Assembly (NCBI RefSeq): GCF_025420585.1
Contig: NZ_JAOEGB010000015.1
Span: forward strand, 62,001-126,000
Source of the DNA: Planotetraspora sp. A-T 1434
Lineage (GTDB): Bacteria; Actinomycetota; Actinomycetes; Streptosporangiales; Streptosporangiaceae
Length of the DNA: 64,000 bases
Direction: 5' to 3'
Made by a program: the position numbers and the translations under genes. This document shows, one piece after another, positions 50,149 to 57,977 of this stretch (position 1 is its first letter; the number at the start of each line of letters is the position of its first letter). The notes beneath the pieces were generated by a model. The model was not told the DNA's origin. It did not search any database and saw only the letters and a program-made list of their open reading frames with translations.

Positions 50149-51057
50149 TCACACGTGGCCCGGGTGAGGATCGGCCGTGGGCCCCTCCAAGGCGAGGAAT
50201 GGTTCCAGAAGGCCGAGCAGTGCGTCGGGGCGGTGCAGGGGGATGATGTGGCCGCAGTCCTCGATGGTGTGGCCGACGAGATGGTCGGCCATCGGCCGTA
50301 GTTGCTGTTCGAGTGCCCTGCCCACGGGGTGGGCGCCGATGGCCATGGTGGGTACGGTCAGCCGGCCCGTACGGGCGGCTTCCTGGATCTGCCGGGCGCT
50401 GGAGGGCAGCGCACGGTAGTACGAAAAGGCGCAGCGCAGGGCCTCGGTTCCGGTGTACGCGTGGACGAACGCGTCACGGATGGCGGGTTCTACGCCCTGT
50501 CCGAGGGTGCCGGCGTTGAGGAACCAGTCGATGTACTGCTCTTCGTGCCCGGTGAGTACGGATTCCGCGAGGCCGGGTTCGGTGTGGAAGCCGAACCACC
50601 ATGGTGGCCCCGCGGTGAGGAATTCCTCGCCGCCTGGCAGTGTGCCCAGGAGTGACTCCATGACCACGAGTTGTCGGACGAGGTCGGGGCGGCGCATGGC
50701 AAGCAGGAAGGCCGGCGGGGTGCCCGCGTCGATGCCGATCACGGCTGCGGAGTCCTCGCCGAGAGCGTCAAGGAGGGCTTCGGCGTCGGTTGCGAGTGTG
50801 CCGGCGTCGTAGCCGTCTTCCGCTCGCGAGCTCGCGCCGAGTCCTCGCAGGTCGGGTGCGATCACGCGGTATCGCCCGGCGAGCCGGTCCAGCACGTCGG
50901 TCCATAGTTGCCAGGTGTGCGGGAAGCCGTGGAGGAGCAGGACGGCCGGGCCCTCGCCGGCCAGGGCGACGTTGAGGTCGACGCCGTTGACCCTGGTCCG
51001 CTGGAGTTCGACGCCGGCTCGTTGGCGGTTGGACGTTCGGCTCGGTGCGACAGGCAC
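50149..51057 (-). CDS. alpha/beta hydrolase of the epoxide hydrolase/haloalkane dehalogenase type
   Basis: 302 aa. HGFPHTWQLW is the HGxP oxyanion motif; the nucleophile elbow is GIDAGTP, with aspartate rather than serine, as in epoxide hydrolases and haloacid/haloalkane dehalogenases. The cap region contains PPWWFGFH, and the late histidine is in DCGHIIPLHRPD. The GTG at 51057 is preferred (GGAG 6 bases upstream); a TTG at 51093 would extend it. It is divergent from the HxlR gene inside the IS630-bounded unit, so the regulator probably controls it. The substrate is unknown, perhaps a toxic epoxide or halogenated compound. Confidence 0.87.
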   Translation of the reverse strand: MPVAPSRTSNRQRAGVELQRTRVNGVDLNVALAGEGPAVLLLHGFPHTWQLWTDVLDRLAGRYRVIAPDLRGLGASSRAEDGYDAGTLATDAEALLDALGEDSAAVIGIDAGTPPAFLLAMRRPDLVRQLVVMESLLGTLPGGEEFLTAGPPWWFGFHTEPGLAESVLTGHEEQYIDWFLNAGTLGQGVEPAIRDAFVHAYTGTEALRCAFSYYRALPSSARQIQEAARTGRLTVPTMAIGAHPVGRALEQQLRPMADHLVGHTIEDCGHIIPLHRPDALLGLLEPFLALEGPTADPHPGHV

Positions 51058-51111
51058 GGGAGTCTCCGGGGAGGTAGTTACCAATAGTGACAACAGAACG
51101 GTAGGTGACTA

Positions 51112-51567
51112 ATGTGGGAGGGCCAAGGTCGCACTTCTGCCACAGGTGGTGAGCCCGAGGTGACCTCCTCAACTCCGCGGTCCCCTCGCGGGAATCGTGG
51201 GAATCTGTTGGATCCGCAGTGCCCGACCCGCCGCCTGCTCGACCGGATCGGCACGAAGTGGATGTCGATGGCCGTCAAAGTGCTGGCGGAGGCGTCGCCG
51301 GAGGAGGTGCGATTCGCGGAACTGCAGCGCAGGATGACCGGAGTCTCACAGAAGATGCTGTCGGTCACCCTCCAGGGGATGGCTCGTGACGGCCTGGTCA
51401 GCCGCCGGGTGGAACCGTCGGTGCCGCCACGTGTGTACTACCGGCTCACTCCGCTCGGCCTGTCACTGGAAGGGCCGCTGGCTGCGGTCCGCGCATGGGC
51501 CGAGGAACATATGGCCGAGGTCGACCGCGCCAACCAGCGAAGCCAAGAACACACCACCGACGACTGA
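51112..51567 (+). CDS. HxlR family transcriptional regulator
   Basis: 151 aa. The HxlR winged helix is clear: QCPTRRLLDRIGTKW with the N-terminal redox-type Cys, RFAELQRRMTGVSQKML then TLQGMARDGLVSRRVEPSVPPRVYYRLT. ATG at 51112 is used; GTG at 51160 would remove a poorly conserved N-terminus. The 54-bp divergent gap to the hydrolase contains two related half-sites (GTAGTTAC and GTAGGTGAC) about 25 bp apart, a likely operator. Confidence 0.9.
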   Translation: MWEGQGRTSATGGEPEVTSSTPRSPRGNRGNLLDPQCPTRRLLDRIGTKWMSMAVKVLAEASPEEVRFAELQRRMTGVSQKMLSVTLQGMARDGLVSRRVEPSVPPRVYYRLTPLGLSLEGPLAAVRAWAEEHMAEVDRANQRSQEHTTDD

Positions 51568-51619
51568 CGACCGCAAGTCAGCAGGCGCAGGCTTCTGCCA
51601 CACGAACGGCCGGGGGTTG

Positions 51620-51880
51620 TCATTCCACCGGCTGCTCGTCCGTCAGCCCCTCCGGCCTCAGACGGACGAACCGGGTCCCCCATTTGGACACCGAGTCGTG
51701 GTGCACCGGCAACCGCGCGGCGGTCTCGATGTTGTCCCCACCAGCCGCGCGCGTCAGCACGATCTTGGATCGCATCGCCAGGACCTGCGAGGACCTACCT
51801 CGCCGCGCCCAGCGCTCCAGGATCATCCTCATCCGAGAGCGTTACCGGAGTTTTCGGCCGTCCGGTCCGCGCCCTACCAC
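51620..51880 (-). pseudogene. IS630-family transposase fragment, right end, frameshifted
   Basis: Encodes LERWARRGRSSQVLAMRSKI then SVSKWGTRFVRLRPEGLTDE and a stop. Compared with the left copy it lacks 5 bases after GATGAGGA, which breaks the frame, and the DDE catalytic domain is missing. The remaining part of 51568-52031 holds no other gene. Confidence 0.8.
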
Positions 51881-52031
51881 CACTCTGGACTTAACGGACG
51901 AATTTCTGACGCAGGACAGTAGTGGCCCATGGGACGCGCCTGCGTCCACGCCTCGTCGTGAAATGGCACATCAGGTCCCTTATGTCACGATGGAAAGCTC
52001 CGACTCTCCCGCGACACTAGGATTTGGCGAC

Positions 52032-52517
52032 GTGCAAGAGACCAGGGCCGTCTTCGTGGATCACACTGGACGCCGACGCAGGATCTTGATGATGGTGGGC
52101 GTGGGCACCGGCGCCGGCGCGATAGCGCTCGTCCTCACGCTTGTCGGCGGCATCGTCAGCGGCACCGAGCTCCCCGGAATGAACTGGCCCGGTGGCTCCG
52201 ACGTGTCTGAGGGCGGCGGGGCGGGCGCCACACCGTCCGCCAGGCATACGACCTCCTCTCGCCCCCCGACTCCGGAAGCCAAGCCCAGTCGCTCCATCTC
52301 TCGTCCACCGGCAACGGCGTCAGCGCCCACCTCGACGTCCGCGTCCCCTTCGAAGCCGGCCACTCCGACACGCCGGCCGTCGCCCTCGCCCACGCCGAAA
52401 CCCTCGACGGAGGAGCCCTCCCCGACGCCCGAGCCGTCCACGTCGGAGGCTCAGAACCCGGGTCATGGCGGCATGCCTCCCGGCCAGGCGGGCAAGTCCA
52501 AGGGCCCCTGGCAGTGA
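52032..52517 (+). CDS. MatA-like membrane protein with Ser/Pro/Thr-rich outer tail
   Basis: 161 aa. After DHTGRRRRI comes one membrane helix (MVGVGTGAGAIALVLTLVGG), then about 110 residues rich in Ser, Pro and Thr ending GQAGKSKGPWQ. Its stop overlaps the start of the deacetylase/glycosyltransferase gene (GTGA). In Streptomyces a small membrane protein, MatA, is paired with the bifunctional MatB in the same way; the assignment rests on this layout, not on strong sequence identity. GTG at 52032 is used; ATG starts at 51990 and 51963 are possible. Confidence 0.7.
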   Translation: MQETRAVFVDHTGRRRRILMMVGVGTGAGAIALVLTLVGGIVSGTELPGMNWPGGSDVSEGGGAGATPSARHTTSSRPPTPEAKPSRSISRPPATASAPTSTSASPSKPATPTRRPSPSPTPKPSTEEPSPTPEPSTSEAQNPGHGGMPPGQAGKSKGPWQ

Positions 52518-54742
52518 GCCGGCGGAGCGACACCCGGCCGCGGAGGCGGGCCCGTACGAGACAGCCCGCCGACCCGAGGGCGCACTGGTTCCTCGTCGCC
52601 GTGGGAGTGCTGCTGATCACGGGAGGGCTGCTGCTCAACGGCTTCGCCCACAACGAGGTCGGGGAGACGCACGCTCCCATCGCCACCGGCACCGGGATGA
52701 CTCCCGGCATGGATCTCGTCCGGGAGGGCGGACCCGTCGTGAACATGGCGGGCGCTCGGCCGGAAAGCCTCCAGATGCCCCGCAAGACCGTGGCGCTCAC
52801 CTTCGACGACGGACCCGACCCCCGTTGGACGCCCCGGCTTCTGGACGTCCTCAAGCGGCACAACGCGAAGGCGACCTTCTTCGTCGTCGGCGCGCGGGCC
52901 GCTGAGGAACCCGCGCTCGTCCGCCGGATGGTGGCGGAGGGGCATGAAATCGGTAACCACACCTACACCCACGCCGACATCGCCACGACGCCCGCCTGGC
53001 GGACCCGAATGGAGCTGTCGCTGACCCAGAGGGCGCTCGCGGGAGCCGCCGGGATCCACACGCGGCTGGCGCGCCTGCCCTACTCCTCCTCGAACGACTC
53101 GGTGAGCGACGAGCAACTCAAGGCGATGCGCGTCCTCGGGGCCGAGGGCTACCTGGTGGTGCTCACCGACCTCGACTCCAGGGACTGGAGCCGGCCCGGG
53201 ACCGAAAAGATCTTCAAGTCGGCGCTGCCACGGAACGGTGACGGCGCCGTCATCATGCTCCACGACGCGGGCGGCGACCGGGCGGAGACCTTGGCCGCCG
53301 TGGACAGGCTGCTGACCTGGCTGTCCCGCAAGGGCTACTCGGCCAAGACGGTCACCGACGCGGTCGGGCTCCCGTCCGCCCACACCTCCGTGGACGCCGC
53401 GGATCGGTTCACCGGCAGCGTGCTCAGCCTGGCCCAGCGGGGCTCCGCCGCCCTCACCGGCGCACTGACCTGGATCCTGGCCGTCGCCGGCGTCCTGACC
53501 CTCGTGAGGCTGCTGTTCTTTCTCACGCTCGCGTGGGTCCACGCCCGGCGGGCCCGGCTCGCGCGGGGAGAGAGGGGTGGCAGGCGCCGTCGCGGCCGCG
53601 CCCCCATCTGGGAGACGCCCCCGCCGGTCACCGTCATCGTTCCCGCCTACAACGAGGCGGCCGGCATCGAGGCCACCGTCCGGTCGCTGGTCTTCACCGA
53701 CTACGCGGGCGAGGTGGAGGTCCTCGTCGTCGACGACGGCTCCTCCGACGACACCGCCCGCATCGCCGAGTCCCTGGGGCTGCCGGGCGTGCGGGTGATC
53801 CGCAAGGAGAACGGCGGCAAGCCGTCGGCGCTGAACACGGGCATCGCCCACGCGCGGCACGAGATCCTCGTCATGGTGGACGGTGACACGGTCTTCGAGC
53901 CTTCGACGATCGGAATGCTGGTGCGGCAGCTCGCCGACCCGTCGGTCGGCGCGGTCAGCGGCAACACCAAGGTCGGCAACCGCCGCGGAATGATCGGCCG
54001 GTGGCAGCACATCGAGTACGTCATCGGGTTCAACCTCGACCGGCGCGCTTTCGAGCTGCTCGGATGCATGGCGACGGTGCCGGGGGCGATCGGCGCGTTC
54101 CGCCGCTCCGCGCTGGAGTCCGTCGGCCGGGTCAGCCTGGACACCCTCGCCGAGGACACGGACCTCACGATGGCCATCTGCCGGGCCGGCTGGCGCGTCG
54201 TCTACGAGGAAGAGGCACGGGCCTGGACCGAGGCGCCCTCGTCGCTGCGCCAGCTCTGGCGCCAGCGCTACCGCTGGTGCTACGGCACCCTGCAGGCGAT
54301 GTGGAAGCACCGGGGAGCCCTGCTGGAGCCGGGGCCCTTCGGCCGCCGTTGCCTGACCTACCTCACCTTGTTCCAGGTGGTGCTGCCCCTGCTGGCTCCA
54401 GTCGTCGACGTCATGGCGATCTACAGCGCGGCGGTGGGCGACCCGTTGCCCGTGGTCGCCGTGTGGGCGGGTTTCGTCACCGTCCAGGCCATGACGGGCT
54501 GGTACGCCCTGCACCTCGACCGTGAGCGGGTCTCCGCCCTGTGGGTTCTCCCGCTGCAGCAGTTCGTGTACCGCCAGCTCATGTATCTGGTGGTCATCCA
54601 GTCGGTGGCGACGGCCGTGCTGGGCGTCCGCCTGCGCTGGCACACGATCCGCCGGGAGGGCACGTTCAGCGTGTCAAAGAATCTTGAAACTTTGCCGGAA
54701 AGCGCAGAACCGGTTGTCGCGGAGGCTGCGTCTAAGAGCTGA
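52514..54742 (+). CDS. bifunctional polysaccharide deacetylase/glycosyltransferase (MatB-like)
   Basis: 742 aa. Membrane helix at 25-45; NodB deacetylase domain about 92-275 with TFDDGPDPRW and the metal site HTYTH; membrane helix about 315-340; processive GT2 domain about 370-620 with VDDGSSDD, MVDGDTV, EDTDLT and the QRYRW motif; further helices to the C-terminus. This order is that of Streptomyces MatB, which makes a poly-beta-1,6-N-acetylglucosamine-like polymer for pellet formation. Expected to synthesise, secrete and partly deacetylate a surface glycan. GTG start overlapping the MatA-like gene. Confidence 0.92.
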   Translation: MSRRSDTRPRRRARTRQPADPRAHWFLVAVGVLLITGGLLLNGFAHNEVGETHAPIATGTGMTPGMDLVREGGPVVNMAGARPESLQMPRKTVALTFDDGPDPRWTPRLLDVLKRHNAKATFFVVGARAAEEPALVRRMVAEGHEIGNHTYTHADIATTPAWRTRMELSLTQRALAGAAGIHTRLARLPYSSSNDSVSDEQLKAMRVLGAEGYLVVLTDLDSRDWSRPGTEKIFKSALPRNGDGAVIMLHDAGGDRAETLAAVDRLLTWLSRKGYSAKTVTDAVGLPSAHTSVDAADRFTGSVLSLAQRGSAALTGALTWILAVAGVLTLVRLLFFLTLAWVHARRARLARGERGGRRRRGRAPIWETPPPVTVIVPAYNEAAGIEATVRSLVFTDYAGEVEVLVVDDGSSDDTARIAESLGLPGVRVIRKENGGKPSALNTGIAHARHEILVMVDGDTVFEPSTIGMLVRQLADPSVGAVSGNTKVGNRRGMIGRWQHIEYVIGFNLDRRAFELLGCMATVPGAIGAFRRSALESVGRVSLDTLAEDTDLTMAICRAGWRVVYEEEARAWTEAPSSLRQLWRQRYRWCYGTLQAMWKHRGALLEPGPFGRRCLTYLTLFQVVLPLLAPVVDVMAIYSAAVGDPLPVVAVWAGFVTVQAMTGWYALHLDRERVSALWVLPLQQFVYRQLMYLVVIQSVATAVLGVRLRWHTIRREGTFSVSKNLETLPESAEPVVAEAASKS

Positions 54743-54760
54743 GGGTGCTGCTCGGGACTG

Positions 54761-54812
54761 AAAGTGGCTTTCCCCGCCAAATGGCCGGCGAGGAAAGCCA
54801 CTTTCTCTTTTC
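54761..54812. terminator. strong bidirectional terminator between the MatB-like gene and dapE
   Basis: A 13-bp stem (54761-54773 with 54792-54804), plus pairing of CCGCC with GGCCGG in the loop, and TCTCTTTT after the right arm. It serves convergent genes, and is duplicated at 49759. Confidence 0.9.
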
Positions 54813-54844
54813 CGGCCCTCTTCCGCCCCTTCCCGCGCGGCCGT

Positions 54845-55897
54845 TCAGCTCAGCCAGGCCAGCAGGCGGCGCTCGGTCTCCGCGATCATGGCGAGGCTCA
54901 CGTTCTCACCGGCGGTGTGGGCGAGGTTGGGGTTGCCGGGGCCGCAGTTCACGGCCGGCATGCCGAGGGCGGAGAACCGCGCCACGTCGGTCCAGCCCAG
55001 CTTGGCGCGCGGCGTGCCGCCGATGGCCTCGGCGAAGGCCGCCGCCACCGGGTGGGTCAGGCCGGGCCGGGCTCCGGGGGCGCCGTCCATGAGCCGCACC
55101 TCGAAGCCGTCGAACAGCTCGCGGACGTGGTCGAACGCCTCCTCCACGGTCAAGTCGGGGGCGAACCGGTAGTTGACGCTCACCACGCACTCGTCGGGGA
55201 TCACGTTCCCCGCGACCCCGCCCCGCACGGCGATGGCGTTCAGCCCCTCGTGGTACCGCAGGCCGTCCACGACGGGACGCCGGGGCTCGTAGGCGCTGAG
55301 GATGTCGATGATCGGCTTGATGCCGTGGATGGCGTTGACGCCCTCCCACGACCTGGCGCTGTGCGCGCGGGCTCCACGCGCCACGATTTCGGCGCGAAGC
55401 GTGCCCTGGCAGCCGCCCTCGATCAGCCCGTCCGTCGGCTCCATGACGACCGCGAAGTCGCCGGCGAGCCAGTCAGGGTGGTCGCGGGTGAGCCGCAGCA
55501 GGCCGCTCCGTTCGGCCTCGATTTCCTCGCACTCGTAGAAGACGAAGGTGAGGTCGCGGTTGGGGTTCTCCAGCAGGCAGAGCTTGAGCTGGACGGCCAC
55601 GCCGCTCTTCATGTCGGAGGTGCCGCAGCCGTAGAGCAGGTCGCCCTCGACCCGGCTGGGGAGGTTGCCCGCGATTGGGACGGTGTCGAGGTGCCCGGCG
55701 ATCACCACCCGCTCCGGGCGACCGAGGTTCGTCCGGGCCACGATGTTCTCGCCGGCGCGGTCCACGGTCAGGTGGGAGAGCGGGGTGAGCGCCTCCTCGA
55801 TGGCGTCGGCGAGCGCCTTCTCGCCTCCGCTCACCGACTCGATGTCCACGAGCCGCGCCGTCAGCGTTCCGACGTCCTGTGCAAGGTCAAGCCACAT
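54845..55897 (-). CDS. dapE: succinyl-diaminopimelate desuccinylase
   Basis: 350 aa M20 peptidase-fold enzyme of the lysine/meso-diaminopimelate pathway. Metal and catalytic residues are visible in AGHLDTVPI (His, Asp), GCGTSDMKSG (bridging Asp), ECEEIEAERSGL (catalytic and binding Glu), VMEPTDG and the late His in NLAHTAGENVSL. ATG at 55897. Immediately upstream on the same strand is a broken dapD, and its 3' end is duplicated at 49853-49921. Confidence 0.94.
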   Translation of the reverse strand: MWLDLAQDVGTLTARLVDIESVSGGEKALADAIEEALTPLSHLTVDRAGENIVARTNLGRPERVVIAGHLDTVPIAGNLPSRVEGDLLYGCGTSDMKSGVAVQLKLCLLENPNRDLTFVFYECEEIEAERSGLLRLTRDHPDWLAGDFAVVMEPTDGLIEGGCQGTLRAEIVARGARAHSARSWEGVNAIHGIKPIIDILSAYEPRRPVVDGLRYHEGLNAIAVRGGVAGNVIPDECVVSVNYRFAPDLTVEEAFDHVRELFDGFEVRLMDGAPGARPGLTHPVAAAFAEAIGGTPRAKLGWTDVARFSALGMPAVNCGPGNPNLAHTAGENVSLAMIAETERRLLAWLS

Positions 55898-55908
55898 GCC
55901 CCCTCACA

Positions 55909-56461
55909 CTAGTGGTCACGCAGGAAGTCGCTCAGCTCGGCCTTGTCGTGACGGGTGCCCTCGGCGAGGCGCCTCAGCACCAGCACGCACAGGAGGCCGA
56001 AGGTCCCGCCGGGGAACTCCCTGGGCCTGGTCCCGCCCACCGCCACGCACCAGTCCGGGACCCGGCCACGGGCGATCTCGGCGCCGGTCTGGACGTCGAT
56101 GACCGGCATGGAGGCCGACAGGATCGTGCCCGCGCCGACCACCGCGCCCCTGCCGACCCGGGCGCCCTCAACGATCATCGCGCGGCTTCCGATCAGCGCG
56201 CCGTCCTCGATGACGACCGGCACCGCGTTGGGAGGCTCCAGCAAGGACCTTGAAGGCCAGCAGGATCGCCCGCTTGGCCCGCTCGTCGACGACCACGTCG
56301 CCGGTGCTCTCGTCGACGAAGGCGACCCGGGCCCTGCCGGTGTCCAGCATGTCGACCGCGGCCACCACGACGCCGCGCGCCTGCGCGTCCGCCGGGCTCA
56401 GCTCCGCCCGCCGCTCCCACAGCTCGTCGACGGCCGCCGGCCGGGAGCTGGTGAACCTCAT
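55909..56461 (-). pseudogene. dapD: dapD (tetrahydrodipicolinate N-succinyltransferase) with internal deletion and frameshift
   Basis: The N-terminal 73 codons (AVDELWERRAELSPADAQAR to AKRAILLAFKVL) match DapD. Then, in a different reading frame, comes its C-terminal part (LEPPNAVPVVIEDGALIGSR, GRVPDWCVAVGGTRPREFPG, GTRHDKAELSDFLRDH). About 90-100 residues that build the first turns of the left-handed beta-helix are missing, and the join near 56240 shifts the frame. An intact enzyme cannot be made here, although the C-terminal piece is open from a TTG at 56244. Confidence 0.85.
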
Positions 56462-56493
56462 GGCAGGCGAGCTTAACCGGGCGGGGGCACGTC

Positions 56494-57294
56494 CTATGTG
56501 ATCCGCACGGATCCGGATGCCTTCGCGTCCTTCAGCCAGCCGTCGTGGCCCGCCACAGCCGTCCAGGACACCCCGTCATAGCGCACCTCGCGCAGGCCGT
56601 ACTTCTGGGCGTGCGTGACGTACCAGGCGGCGACCAGCCAGCCGCGCCTGGCCGCGGCGTCCTCGCCGAGGGCGCGGATCAGCTGCTTGCGCGCCTCGTC
56701 GGGCTGCGGTGTGACGGGCTTGTCCGCCGGGGGGTACCAGCAGTGGACCGCCTTGGGAACGCGGCCCGTGAACGCCGCGGAGAGGATCTTCGCGGACGAC
56801 TCGTGCTCGGCGTACGCCGAGCCGTCGGCCGAGCGCTGGACGGCCTGCGCCGCCTCGTGCAGCGGCATGGTCTTGTAGTGCTTGACCTTCTCCAGGGCGA
56901 CGAAGAATCTCCTGGTCGCGTAGACCGGGTCCTGGAGCTGCTTCACCGTGCCCCAGCCCTGCGAGGGCCGCTGCTGGAAGACCCCCACCGAGTCGAGGTC
57001 GCCGTACGGCAGGTTGGCGAGCTTGGACTCCTGGATGGCGGTGACGTAGGCGATCTGCAACGCCCGCTCGGAGAGGCCGCGCCGCGCCGCGACGGCCGCG
57101 ATGGTGGCGGCGATCTGCGCCTGGTCGATGTCGAGGTCGAGCGTGCCGTCAGGGGCCTTGATGAGGCAGTGTTCGCCCAGAGCGAACGGCTGTGCCTTCT
57201 TGAGCAAGTGGTAGGCGCCGTAGAAGATGCCCGCCGTCAGCAGGGCGACGATGACCATGATGGTCAGTGCCGTTCGGGAAAGGCGCCATGTCAC
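56494..57294 (-). CDS. membrane-anchored lytic-transglycosylase-like protein
   Basis: 266 aa. One N-terminal membrane helix (about 8-30), then an extracytoplasmic domain with QIAYVTAIQESKLANLPYGD and VGVFQQRPSQGWGT, which resembles the Glu-containing helix and Gln-rich loop of goose-lysozyme/lytic-transglycosylase folds. Many actinobacterial proteins of this type are annotated only as hypothetical; hydrolytic activity is not proven. GTG start at 57294. It is the last gene of the fdxA, dapC, DUF4178 series, 21 bp after the previous stop. Confidence 0.75.
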   Translation of the reverse strand: MTWRLSRTALTIMVIVALLTAGIFYGAYHLLKKAQPFALGEHCLIKAPDGTLDLDIDQAQIAATIAAVAARRGLSERALQIAYVTAIQESKLANLPYGDLDSVGVFQQRPSQGWGTVKQLQDPVYATRRFFVALEKVKHYKTMPLHEAAQAVQRSADGSAYAEHESSAKILSAAFTGRVPKAVHCWYPPADKPVTPQPDEARKQLIRALGEDAAARRGWLVAAWYVTHAQKYGLREVRYDGVSWTAVAGHDGWLKDAKASGSVRIT

Positions 57295-57315
57295 GTTCCG
57301 AACCTACCCGGCGCC

Positions 57316-57966
57316 TCAGGGCAGCCGCTCCACGCGGATCGATCCGGGAGTGAGGGCCTGGGCGTAGCACGCCTGCCACTGGCCGCCCTGCACACGCTCG
57401 AAGGACAGCAGGCGGCCGTCGTCGGCGCGGTAGTCGGCGAAGTCCAGCAGGCCCTTGTCCGGATGGCCGGTCACGCCCTCGGAGCGGAAGGCCGCCGTCC
57501 CCCGCTCGACGGGGGAGAATTCGACGCCCTCCATGATCAGCATGTGCCGGGCGGGGACCATGCCCTCGGTCGGGACCAAGGTCCACAACAGGACCTCCAG
57601 GTGACGGGGGTCGGCGTCCGCCAGGCCGCGCCGCTCCTCGACCGACAGCCACTGGTAACGCCGGGTGCCGTCGTCGAGGAGGTAATCGGTCCACTCGGAG
57701 CCCTGCCAAGACACGTGGAGCGCGCCGATCGCCCGGGAGCGCACTCCCTCGACGTGCACGGTGTCGCCCACCTTGATCGTCCGGGGGTCGAAGTAGTCCG
57801 CGCGGGTCACCGTTGCCCTGGCCGCCGCCGGCTGCTGCTCCGGCTCCGGGGGCGGCGGTGGAGCCGCCGGAACGATGGTCCGGCCCTGCCGGGCGGTCGC
57901 CACGAACGCGCCCAGCACGATGACGAGTGTCGCGACACCCAGGATGAGCACGACCGCTGCCGTCAT
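57316..57966 (-). CDS. DUF4178 domain protein with N-terminal membrane helix
   Basis: 216 aa. A helix at residues 2-24 (TAAVVLILGVATLVIVLGAF), a Pro-rich linker, then a DUF4178-type domain with KVGDTVHVEGVRSRAIGALH and WLSVEERRG. ATG at 57966 with AGGAT upstream, 11 bp after the dapC stop. The domain is common in bacterial membrane-stress loci but uncharacterised. Probably co-transcribed with fdxA, dapC and the lytic-transglycosylase-like gene. Confidence 0.8.
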   Translation of the reverse strand: MTAAVVLILGVATLVIVLGAFVATARQGRTIVPAAPPPPPEPEQQPAAARATVTRADYFDPRTIKVGDTVHVEGVRSRAIGALHVSWQGSEWTDYLLDDGTRRYQWLSVEERRGLADADPRHLEVLLWTLVPTEGMVPARHMLIMEGVEFSPVERGTAAFRSEGVTGHPDKGLLDFADYRADDGRLLSFERVQGGQWQACYAQALTPGSIRVERLP

Positions 57967-57977
57967 GCCGCGCGATC

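Larger units (their letters stand above)
49927..51921. mobile_element. 2-kb unit bounded by inverted IS630-type ends, carrying a hydrolase and an HxlR regulator
   Basis: About 175 bp at each end are inverted copies of the same sequence, running inward from TA dinucleotides (49927-49928 and 51920-51921) and starting GTGTCCTGCGTCAG on the left and CTGTCCTGCGTCAG on the right. Each end encodes the N-terminus of an IS630-family transposase. TA target duplication is characteristic of IS630/Tc1. Between them lie two divergent genes with no transposase function. It is a non-autonomous or decayed composite element by inference. Confidence 0.75.
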
